DNA of 64,000 nt from Phaeodactylum tricornutum CCAP 1055/1 (taxonomy: Eukaryota; Bacillariophyta; Bacillariophyceae; Surirellales; Neidiaceae): assembly GCF_000150955.2 (NCBI RefSeq), contig NC_011675.1, forward strand, positions 965,020 to 1,029,019, written 5' to 3'. The translations under genes were made by a program, and so were the position numbers. Position 1 is the stretch's first letter, and every line of letters begins with the position of its first letter. The notes below the pieces were generated by a model. It was not told where the DNA came from. It saw only the letters and a program-made list of their open reading frames with translations, and made no database searches. This document shows positions 55,151 through 64,000 of the stretch, in pieces.

Positions 55151-57368
55151 CTACAAATTCACCAAGAGAGAATCCATTGGTACTTTAAACAGGGGCATTA
55201 ATTGACTTTGGCTATCGCCGCCATCAAAGTCGGGGTCTTTATGACGTCGACGCAGCCGGCAGTGATACGTCTGAAAAACAAAAATTGAAAATGAGATCAA
55301 GTGACAGGAGACCGAAGGAATGCAATCGAACGCAGCAACGCACCCCTTGCTTATTATTTTTGCACCTCTGACAAGGCTTTATACCTGTATGGCTAGCGAA
55401 AGCTTTACTTGCATCTGGGTAAACGGCGCCGTTTGGTCCGACAAATGAATGTCCATGGCGGCCTGACCGCGATGAGTGTACGGCAGCCTTGATGATACAC
55501 GACCTGAAGGCTTCGATTTGCTCAGGGACACCTTCTTCCATTACCTTCCGCAAGTCGGTTGCAGATGCCGTTGGCTTAGGACCAACACTAGAAGTGACCA
55601 CACTGGGAGTGTTCAGTGATTTGACGGCTATCGATCGGTCGATATTAATCTTTGGACTTGTCCCCGCGTGCTCCACGGGCGCTTCTTTGTTGCTATTGGT
55701 ACTGAATAAGCTCTGGCTCTTGGAGCCCAAAGCTGAATGACTGCTGACATGGCTACCACCGTTTGCCGCACGATGATAGGACGTACTTAGTGTCATAGCA
55801 GATCCCACCATGACGCCACCTCCTGCGTTAGAGGTGGCTAGTCCTGCACCGCCAGATGCGTGGATCCCCGAAATTCCCGGAGCATTTGCGCCGACAAAAT
55901 TGGGATCCGCGACATGATTGGTTTGTAGTCCGAAATACCGACCCTCGGTCAAATGAAATGAATTACTGTCCAAGTGCGCGACGAATGCCCCCTTCCCTTT
56001 GGGTGGATAAAAGGGATGGGCATCCTCAAATGCAGAATCAGAAAACGGGAGTCTGGTCAGGTCGGCTAGTTTGGGAGGAACTGGAGCAGCGGGTAAAGGT
56101 GGAATGGTGGCAATGGCAGCTGCTTCCATTGCGCCCTCATGGGAATCAAGGTTTTCTTGTGCTGCCTGATAGCGTATGATAGCCTTTTCTCGTGTCGCAA
56201 CATCTTTAATATACTGCTGTCGTTGTTTCACATATGCTTTGGGATAAGATACTGATAGCGACACAGGAATCATGTCCTTGAACGACATCGGCCGTTTTCT
56301 TTTACAATCAGAAGGCGTGTTGCTCAACGTCAAGGACTTGGATAGGGAAGCTATTAGCACGCGAGGTAGTAAGGACGGATTTGTCCGTTCTGATTCCGGC
56401 AAATCCAAATCATAATTATCGTCGTTGCGTTCTGTGGCCTCCAAATAGCGTCGGGGCATCAAGTCAGGAAAGCGTCGAGCAAGGACAATATCAGAATCAA
56501 ACATGTCGCCTACCATTCTTTGAACACTAGAGCCACGATGAGGGTTGCTCGTGCGCTTGTATTCGCTATATCCAGCCAACGACATGTGGTGATCGAACAC
56601 GGCAGACGGCGTAGCGTACCCTGTTTTTGTAGCAGTTTCTATAGATTTCAGACCGCTTATCGGCAACATGAGTAAACCTGGTGACGCAATCGGTGGCAGA
56701 CGCATAGGTCGAGAAGGCAACATGGAACGTCGTTTCGTTGTTTTGGTGGCCTTAGTGGAACGACTGGAAGACAATTGGTTCTGGAAAACAATAGCAGCGA
56801 CAGCATCGTCTTCTCCTGAGTCATCGCTGTCGACAACGGTGGCTTTAACGACAGCGTCGTCATCTTCTTCTTCATCATCATCGTCGGATTTCGATGTTAC
56901 GTTGGAATTGCGAGAGCTCATCGGAAGCTTGAAAGCACGTCGCATCAATGAGGGTTTCTTGGGAGGAAGTGGAATTTCGTTTCCTTCTCCATTAGAACCA
57001 GTAGTTGCGGGTGAAGGTTCTTGAGCAGCTATTGCACTGAGCGCCTGGTTTGTGACTGGAGGAGCAGGCATGATCTTATTGGCTGTTGTCAAAGGGCTAC
57101 ACGATTGGAATCCCTTCGTCGTTTGTTTAAGAGACAGTTTGATCCTCATTTTCGGAGGTGCGTGCGCCAACATGGGGAAGTGAGAGTGTCCCTTCCGAGG
57201 AAAATCCTCTCGTTCCTCATCCGTATCGTGCGAATCGTTGTCCGACGATGTATCGTCGTCATCCTCGTTTTCCCTCGAAGGGTCGGAATCGTTGTCCGTC
57301 GATGATTCTCCACTATCTGAGTCCTTGACGCCAGCGTCCGTCGAATTGTGTTCATCCGAAGATTCCAT
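55151..57368 (-). CDS. unknown acidic low-complexity protein with Cys/His C-terminal motif
   Basis: Two exons: 55344-57368 and 55151-55270, with a 73-nt intron (55271-55343, GTGCGT to CAG, phase 0), giving 714 residues. Splicing replaces a hydrophobic read-through end by a compact Cys/His block: CQRC, KNNKQGTYHCR and RRRHKDPDFDGGDS. The four Cys/His positions could bind zinc. The N-terminus is very acidic (SSTDNDSDPSRENEDDDD). The middle is Ser/Thr/Pro-rich with HFPMLAHAPPKMRIKLSLK and EDAHPFYPPKGKGAFVAHLD stretches that look conserved. A Lys/Arg-rich patch (KATKTTKRRSMLPSRPMRLP) suits nuclear location. Not recognised as a named family; chromatin or transcription role is only a guess from composition. 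It shares a 264-bp divergent promoter with the next gene. Confidence 0.7.
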
Positions 57369-57632
57369 GCTGGCTTTCTAAAGATAGTGGGACGTCTGTG
57401 AAACAAAGGAAGACACTACGGGTGAAGTTTGAAGGGTAACAGTAAATAGGATTGCAGAGCAAAATTCCGTCGAGGGTGCGCGGCACTGCGAACGAAGGCA
57501 TTCCCCCAACGTGGGCGCAACAGATGTCGGTAGCAGGACAGACTGTAGGTTCAATACCGTGCGGCGAGAGGAGCACGTCATGCCATATTTTTATGCAGAA
57601 ATATTACAGCTTCCAGAGAAAGCACAAAACAA

Positions 57633-58721
57633 ATGAAACAGGCGTGTACTGGAGGTCTAGCGAGAATGTCAAGTGAAGACGAAGACGTACTACACAAATA
57701 TAGAAAATATGATCCGCCGCCTCAAGAGTTGCCAGTCTACTCGTCCGATGAAGACAGTAGCGGATCATCGATATTGACTGCCAACGCAGAGCCACTCACC
57801 GCCAAGGCCGATTTGCTCAAAGTGTTGGACTACATCATCATTGTTGGTAACCGTAACCGATATCAAAGCTTACAAGCAACTAGGGAACAGACTTCGGAGA
57901 CAACTACGGGGTCAAATGAGCTGTCAGAGATTGAACAAACGGATGATTTTGAGCTTAGTGGAATGCACGCTGATGATTTCCAATTAGACCCGCAGAGAAG
58001 AAAGAAAAGTCGTTTGAGTGCAGCTTTGCTGTGGCCATCGTATGCCGCTTGGGAAGAAACTAACAGAACTGATGCGCTGGATTGCACATGGTGTCATCAA
58101 TACAGTGACTGTATCGCGTTGCCATACAATAAGGTTCGATCCAAAGAACCACCAGCTTTGAAAGGTTTTTTTTATACGCGCACAGACAGAGATTTGACAT
58201 TGCGATGCTGGAGGAAAGCTGTTCATGCAGCATCAACAGTCATGGTGCTGGAAGGGGTCAATGGGAATGTGAGGCTTGACCTGACCTCACCCAATTCAGC
58301 AGAGAAAGACGCCAAGGAGACATGCCTGAACCTAGGAATAGCTCTTTCGAATCTGAAACCATATACTTGTCCATCTTGTTTCAAGGTCTTCCAAAGTTGC
58401 AGAGCCAGGGAATGTCACTTCTGGGGAGAAAATAACCACAGAGGCTGTTGTTGGAGTCTTGTGCACAAGAAAAGACATTCTATTCTGAAAGAAGCCACCA
58501 ACAAGGAAAGCACCATTTGCCAACACGTCTTGATGAGGTTGATCTTACGCTCAATTCATCAAAAATGTCATCAGTTGCCTAAAATCCTGGATAGGAAATT
58601 CATTGTTTGTCTTCTTGGAGCAGCGAGATTGCATCATTTACGTCTCCGACAGACCAGTTCAAAACTTTCCCAATATCCAGGCTCCGCTTCATTGGATGAG
58701 CACAGTCCTGATCTTCCCTAA
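57633..58721 (+). CDS. unknown Cys-rich protein
   Basis: Single frame of 362 residues from an ATG at 57633 (second Met at residue 12, MSSEDEDVLHKY, may be the real start). Not recognised. Seen: an acidic Ser-rich N-terminus, a helix (LLKVLDYIIIVGNRNRY), a WPSYAAWEE motif followed by CTWCHQYSDCIALPY, and a second Cys/His cluster YTCPSCFKVFQSCRARECHF with WGENNHRGCCW after it, resembling a C2H2-type finger. The C-terminal 60 residues (Arg, His, Leu-rich) look less protein-like, so the last part may be an intron or mis-terminated. It lies next to a retrotransposon. Confidence 0.5.
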   Translation: MKQACTGGLARMSSEDEDVLHKYRKYDPPPQELPVYSSDEDSSGSSILTANAEPLTAKADLLKVLDYIIIVGNRNRYQSLQATREQTSETTTGSNELSEIEQTDDFELSGMHADDFQLDPQRRKKSRLSAALLWPSYAAWEETNRTDALDCTWCHQYSDCIALPYNKVRSKEPPALKGFFYTRTDRDLTLRCWRKAVHAASTVMVLEGVNGNVRLDLTSPNSAEKDAKETCLNLGIALSNLKPYTCPSCFKVFQSCRARECHFWGENNHRGCCWSLVHKKRHSILKEATNKESTICQHVLMRLILRSIHQKCHQLPKILDRKFIVCLLGAARLHHLRLRQTSSKLSQYPGSASLDEHSPDLP

Positions 58722-59993
58722 CTACTAAAGTTTCTTTGGAATTCGCAAACCCCCTGCGCCATAGGTAGTTATTGTTAACATCAAAACATTGCTGCCTGGA
58801 AGTCGGATTCGCCGGCAAGTTTGACTTGTAGTTTGTGGCAGAAGTAGTATACTGCACTAAAACAAGTGGTACAAAACAAATAGGCAAGTATACAAACAGA
58901 ATGCAAAGCACCCTGCATGGTAGGTAGTTATTGTTGACACCAAAACGTCGCTACCTAAAAGTTTTCTCTTGAGGAAATTCGCTAAATGGGTGCTAAGACC
59001 CTGCCAAATCCACTAAATGGGTGCTTATATTGAAGAAAACAAAACGACGATGGAGATCACAGTTGAGGAAAACAATGAACTACGAAGATTATGAGTCTAC
59101 ATTGTACTCTTGGATATTCGTAGGGATTGTGGTAGAAAAACCCTACGACAAGCATATCGGGGTTCTTTATCCCTTTATCTTGGGTTTATGCTTATAAGTC
59201 TTTGTTTTACGTCTTTTATCGTATCTACAATCCTTTGGTCCCACAGACACATTTTAGCCCGTTATTGTTGCAGTTTTCTAGTTTACACTGTTCTAAGCTG
59301 AGGTAGCGGGATCAAAGGTAGGGTGATTTGTTGTGATTTGAGTGTTTGAAGTGATCGCCAAGTCTGATAGTGCCTGGGGAGGTAAAGCTAAAATACCTGG
59401 CTCTTCATGTTGTTGTTGAGTCGCCGAAGCCTGCAGAGGCCTGGAATATACTGCCAGTTTCTCGTAATGGTCCATGTGGTAGACATGTTGATCAGTAACT
59501 GGGTTTCGTATCCGTCTAACGGTATGAAACAAGGCAAAATCTCCATGGTGGGACACTTCCATGGATCTCTTCATCTACCAAAGAAGGTGCATTGCACAAG
59601 AATTTATTGTTTGCTAAAAGCTCGGATCCAAGCTTTATCCATTTGTGGATGATAAGTAGTTTGTTTGCATGGAACATTTACTTATACAGCAACAATTATT
59701 GGACTTGTACCAAATGGTAATCATGGATCCTCCACTCTGATAGATATCAGCCAAATATCTCGTATTATGGGTTGCGACATGAAAATGGTGTTTGTCGCGT
59801 TTTATTGAAATGGTTCTCAAACGGTATTCAGTATCAATATCACTTATATGGTATTTATGTGGTGTTCACTTGTGATGTTATCAGTGATCAATAATTCTCG
59901 TGTTCACGTGGTGCAGAAAGAACACTGAATGTTGTCAAACCAGCTTACGAAGTTTTATGAAATTAAGACAGATGAAGTAGACAAAAGTTAACC
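58722..59993. other. region containing presumed 5' LTR and leader of the copia element
   Basis: 1.27 kb without a gene. It contains a 46-bp direct repeat (58752-58797 and 58911-58956) with TGTTAACATCAAAACATT and TGTTGACACCAAAACGTC at its core. TGTTGACACC at 58933 would be a plausible LTR start. A CTAAATGGGTGCT phrase is also duplicated (58982-58994 and 59012-59024). The second LTR lies outside the window, so the LTR limits cannot be set. GTTATCAGTGATC near 59877 weakly resembles an initiator-tRNA primer site. Confidence 0.4.
58752..58956. repeat. spaced direct repeat (about 46 bp, 159 bp apart)
   Basis: Copies 58752-58797 and 58911-58956 share CCCTGC, TAGGTAGTTATTGTT, ACA-CAAAAC and GCT-CCT with several transitions. 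The copies may be an old LTR end beside the younger one, or a local duplication. Confidence 0.65.
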
Positions 59994-61073
59994 ATGGCAG
60001 CTGCTTTAGCTCAAGTTCAAAATGCTTTACAAGCAATTGGCATTGTTGATGTTGAGCAACATGATGCTATCACGGATTTGATTACGTCTATGGATGTTTT
60101 CGAGATCGCAACGGATGATTTCATCAAGGACATGTGTAAGAACATCCGTTGTCCCGGGGGTACGCTTCCGAATCCTAACGCAGAACAACCTGGAGCTCCG
60201 GCTATGAGTCCTTGCAATGGTGTAGCAATTTCAGCCACTTTGGAGGAGCGTCTTGTGTTATTGGCATACTATGTTCGTCACCTCAAGCGCACTTCTCGGC
60301 CTTATCCGGCTCAGTTCAATGCGGCGCGTATTTTCTTGATGATCAAGATTAAGAAGCGTGAGAAGGAAGACAAAGAGTTAGCGAAAGACCTTGTTGCTCC
60401 TGGACAAATTGAAGACCTGAAGAATATCCGTGATGCCTTCGAAAATATTGCGGAATATTTGCTCCAAATTCGAGGAACAATGGGAGTTCCATTGGCTTAT
60501 GTCATTTGTGAAGACAAAGAAGTTCCTGAAGGTCCGGATAACGACTATCAAGATGCGTTTGAAGAAATGATAGCGCAATGTCCTCATGAAGAAGAGTCCT
60601 ATGCAGCAGATAATGCTCAAGTGTGGTCTATTATTCGCGTTTGTGCTCATGGTGGTCCTACTGGGAGCTGGGTGTTGGCTTATGCTCAAGCTCATAATGG
60701 TTGTGCGGCTTGGTTTGCACTTTGCTCACATAATTTGGGACCGACTAATCAGTCGAAGATTATGATGCGTGCTGAAGGTGATCTTGAGTCAAAGTTTTAC
60801 AACGGAGAATGTTGTAACTTTACTTTTGAAAGTTTTGCTGAGAATCATCAGCAAGCTCATACAGATCTGGAAGAGTTTGGAGAGCCATTAATAGAGGCTG
60901 CAAAAGTTCGGAAATTTTTGAAACATATTCAGGCACCGTTTCTCAATTCTGCAATTGCCACTGTTTGTGCTAACCCATCTTTGAAAAATGATTTTGAAGC
61001 CACAGTGAATTTTCTCAGTGAGTTTATTGAAGAACAAAATCAAGCTCAGCTTTGGAATATTTCGTCAGGTTGA
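59994..61073 (+). CDS. gag: Ty1/copia (CoDi-like) gag
   Basis: Structural protein frame of a diatom LTR retrotransposon, 359 residues with ATG in an ACCATGG context and ending in a TGA at 61071-61073. Seen: an N-terminal helical capsid-like region (AALAQVQNALQAIGI, ATLEERLVLLAYYVRHL), PAQFNAARIFLMIKIKKRE, and a C-terminal helical half (FESFAENHQQAHTDLEEFGE, FEATVNFLSEFIEEQNQ). No CCHC knuckle is in this part; the sequence after the TGA, in the same frame, is Gly/Arg-rich. Because the frame continues directly into pol, the TGA is either a readthrough site or a disabling mutation. Confidence 0.8.
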   Translation: MAAALAQVQNALQAIGIVDVEQHDAITDLITSMDVFEIATDDFIKDMCKNIRCPGGTLPNPNAEQPGAPAMSPCNGVAISATLEERLVLLAYYVRHLKRTSRPYPAQFNAARIFLMIKIKKREKEDKELAKDLVAPGQIEDLKNIRDAFENIAEYLLQIRGTMGVPLAYVICEDKEVPEGPDNDYQDAFEEMIAQCPHEEESYAADNAQVWSIIRVCAHGGPTGSWVLAYAQAHNGCAAWFALCSHNLGPTNQSKIMMRAEGDLESKFYNGECCNFTFESFAENHQQAHTDLEEFGEPLIEAAKVRKFLKHIQAPFLNSAIATVCANPSLKNDFEATVNFLSEFIEEQNQAQLWNISSG

Positions 61074-64000
61074 TCTGGTTGTGGTCGAGGACGAGATAAA
61101 GGATCAGTTTGTGGTAATAAAGGTCGCGGTGGACGCGGTGACAGAAGTGTCTTCAACAAAGCTTCTACCAAGGGTATGGTGGATAAGTATTATACCTTTG
61201 ATGAATACAAGAGTATGAATGCTGAACAGAAGCGTCATTTACATACATTACGACAAGAAGCTGGTGGTAAACTCAATGCTTCTACTGTTGATTCTCAGGA
61301 AAAGGAGGATGACAAGAAATCGAAGACAAGTTGTGATGATACGAGCTCGCTTACTTCGAAGTTGTCGGCAGGTCGCAATATGTCGCAGAGAAGTTCGAAT
61401 ATGTCAGTGGTATCAACACGTTCTATCTCTATACAGTCACTTGAGAGTGCATTTATATCACACGCGGAGTTAGATTCTCACGCGGATACTTGTTGCGTTG
61501 GAAAGAACACTTATATATTTCACGAAACCTCTCGAACGGTTGATGTTTCTGCATTTTTATCTACATTGGGACAAGCCCGGTCTGTACCAATTGTCTCTGC
61601 TGCTCTTGCATATGATCATCCTTACACATATGAGACTTTTATTTTAATTATTCATCAGGCCTTGCACTTTCCTACCATGGAACATAATTTGTTAAATCCG
61701 AATCAGCTCCGGTTAAACGATGTGCAGGTCTATGATTGTCCAAGATTTTTACTTGAAAATCCCACGGATTTGTCACATTCGATTTATTTCCCGAACGAGA
61801 ATCTTAAATTGCATCTGCAATTAGATGGTGTGATTTTGTATTTGCCAGTGCGAAAGCCGTCTCCGGAGGAGTTTCGAAATTTTCACAAGTTGACTCTCAC
61901 GTATGACAATCCCATTTGGGATCCTTATTCGACGGATTTTACTCGTCAGGAGGAGAAGTATACCGATAGCAAAGGTATTTTGGTAACAAGACAATCCGGT
62001 CATGCAAACATTCAAATGATTTCGTCACACGAAAGCACAGTATCAGTTGTGTTGTCTAGTATCTCGGTGTCACTCGATGAACAGCATTTTGTCGAAGCAC
62101 TTGAGAAGACATGTCTGGTGAGTGTTGCTCAGTCGTCGAATTACAGGTACAGAGTTACTCCGGAAGAGTTAGCCAGACGTTGGAATATCGGTTTATCTGC
62201 AGCGAAACAAACTTTATTGGCTACGACTCAGAGAGGAGTCAAGGATATTGCCAGTCGAACTCTAACACAGAGAGTCAAGCCAACTACAAGTCAGCTCAGA
62301 TACCGACATCTCCGTACAAGTGTGTATACGGATACAATGTTTTCTTGTGTAATGTCTTTGAGCGGAAACACATGTGCCCAGATTTAAGTTAACAATCTTG
62401 ATTGGACACGTGCTTATGCTATGAAGTCAAAAGGTAATGCCCATGAGACATTAGATTTGTTGTTTCACCGAGAAGGTGTTCCAGCCGAGATTTTTTCGGA
62501 TGGCGCGAAAGAATTGGTGCAGGGTGAATTCAGACGGAAGGTTCGTGCGGCAGGATCTCATGCTAGGCAGATTGAACCTTACTCACCGTGGTTAAATTGA
62601 GCTGAGACTGCAATCAGAGCATTGAAACGCATGACTAACATGGCTATAAAAAAGTCATCTGCGCCGTTATATTTGTGGGATTTTTGCCTGGAGTTGCAAA
62701 GTATGATTCGATCGTCAATTGCACATAACATTTATGCATTGAACGATGATGTACCAAACACGGCAGTGTCAGGTGATACAACGGATATCAGTCACTTATG
62801 TGAATCTGCTTGGTATGATTGGATATGGTATTTGGACCCAGTCAACTTTCCGATGGACAAACGGAATCTAGGTCGCTGGCTCGGTCCTGCGCATGACATT
62901 GGTGATGTTATGTGTGCGCGTATACTTGTTCGAAGTGGTCAAGTTGTATCTCGAACTTCTTACTCGCCACTTTCTACAGCTGATCTTAATTCCAGGGAGG
63001 TGCAATTAGACAAGTCCTCATTTGATGCAACTTTGAGCTATAATAACTGTGATGATGCCATTGCCCCTGTGTTTCCTCAGGAGGTTAATGTATTTTGCGC
63101 TTATTCAGATGATTCGACAGGGGACGTGCCGCCAATGCCTCAAGCGGACGAGTTAGATCACGAAGCTTTTGATGAATACCTTGATGCTCAAGTTGTGTTA
63201 CCGTACAAGGACATTGCTACCACTGGAACAGTTATTGCGCGTAAAAAGGATCGCGATGGTAATGTGGTAGGGAAATCACATCCCAATCCTGTTTTGGATA
63301 CGAGAGTTATGGAAGTCCAGTTCCCAGACGGTAATGTGCAGGAATTTGCTGCTAACGTTATTGCGGAACACTTATATTCGCAGGTGGATGATGAAGGACA
63401 CCGGTTTCGAATAGTAGATGAGATCATTGATCACAAGATGGATGGATCGGCAGTCGCACCTGACGATATGTACTATACAGACAAGCATGGTGTGAAACGC
63501 ATAAGACGAACCACGAAAGGCTGGGTGTTGTTATTGCAATGGAAGGACGGATCTACAACTTGGTTTCCTCTTAAAGATCTGAAGGAATCGAATCCAATTG
63601 AAGTCGCCAAATATGCCGTTGCTAACAAACTGCTTCATGAGCCAGCTTTTGCTTGGTGGGTACCGGATGTATTGCAGAAACGTGATTGTATTATTTCAGC
63701 GGTAAAGACGAGATACCTTAAAAGGTCTCACAAGTTTGGTATTTGTATGCCAAAATCGGTCAAGCAAGCTCTCGAGATTGACCGAGATACTAACACTTCG
63801 TTGTGGTCGGATGCAATCAAGAAGGAAATGACAAATGTTATGCCAGCATTTAAAATTCTCGATCAGGATGCTCCTAAACCAGTTGCTCATACATGGATAC
63901 CATGTCACATGATATTTGATATTAAAATGGATTTTACTCGCAAAGCCAGATTTGTCGCCGGGGGACATGTTACAGATCCGCCGAGTTCAATTACATATGC
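61074..64000 (+). pseudogene. pol: Ty1/copia pol (protease, integrase, start of reverse transcriptase), interrupted and cut by window edge
   Basis: Same frame as gag. Seen in order: Gly/Arg-rich linker, an aspartic protease motif (HAELDSHADTCCVG near 61463-61505), LARRWNIGLSAAKQTL, integrase core with YTDTMF (first Asp) and FSDGAKELVQG (second Asp) and AIRALKR (Glu region), a chromodomain-like WVLLLQWKDGSTTWFPL segment (63522-63575) with AFAWWVP, and the RVT_2 start (SLWSDAIKKEM, ARFVAGG) at the right edge. TAA at 62385-62387 and TGA at 62598-62600 interrupt the otherwise open frame, so this copy is probably inactive. The 3' part, RNase H and second LTR lie outside the window. Confidence 0.85.

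Larger units (their letters stand above)
58933..64000 (+). mobile_element. Ty1/copia LTR retrotransposon, CoDi-like, right end missing
   Basis: Gene order protease-integrase-reverse transcriptase defines the copia (Pseudoviridae-like) superfamily. The DSHADTC protease motif and the chromodomain-like tail after integrase are features I associate with diatom CoDi elements. The left boundary is provisional (possible LTR start TGTTGACACC). Only three stop codons break about 4 kb of frame, so the copy is young. Confidence 0.75.

Overview
The window is nuclear DNA of a compact eukaryotic genome and looks like a pennate diatom, most probably Phaeodactylum tricornutum. The reasons are short GT-AG introns (about 70-210 nt), short intergenic gaps, an LHCX-type light-harvesting protein with a diatom bipartite plastid presequence (signal peptide followed by AFAP), and a Ty1/copia element of the diatom CoDi type. 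The species name is an inference from remembered families; no database was searched. Gene models below were spliced by eye, and frame was checked across every intron.

Layout. 1-137: possible 3' end of a gene. 796-7000: convergent CstF-77 (RNA 3'-end processing) and VPS51 (endosome-Golgi tethering), only 23 bp apart. 7716-10517: a short-chain dehydrogenase and a secreted DUF6817-like protein, both minus. 12051-16500: a DegT-family aminotransferase with a signal peptide, an Aurora kinase (minus), and a membrane-anchored dual-specificity phosphatase. 17716-25304: a five-domain p300/CBP acetyltransferase with a repeat-bearing insertion. 25771-29468: the spliceosomal helicase PRP22/DHX8. 31391-32105: LHCX. 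32817-34506: an unknown coiled-coil protein.

35034-43009 is the most distinctive part. Three tandem paralogues (A, B, C) encode type I surface proteins with signal peptide, Cys-containing ectodomain and one C-terminal membrane anchor. They resemble the ISIP2/FEA1 phytotransferrin type, which is a tentative call. A 607-bp Mutator-like element with perfect 140-bp terminal inverted repeats and a 9-bp target duplication sits between B and C.

43203-58721 holds a four-exon FAM173-type methyltransferase (minus), a TMEM180-like MFS transporter, an IQ-motif protein with a C-terminal thioredoxin-fold domain, a PPR protein (minus), a B3GNTL1-like glycosyltransferase, an acidic protein with a Cys/His C-terminus (minus), and an unknown Cys-rich protein. 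58722-64000 is a Ty1/copia retrotransposon running off the right edge. Its gag and pol share one frame broken by three stop codons.

Most genes are housekeeping and functionally independent. The possible exception is LHCX next to the surface-protein array, which could be a nutrient or iron-stress neighbourhood. A short motif (TCACTGTCA or TGACTGTGA type) recurs in many intergenic gaps.
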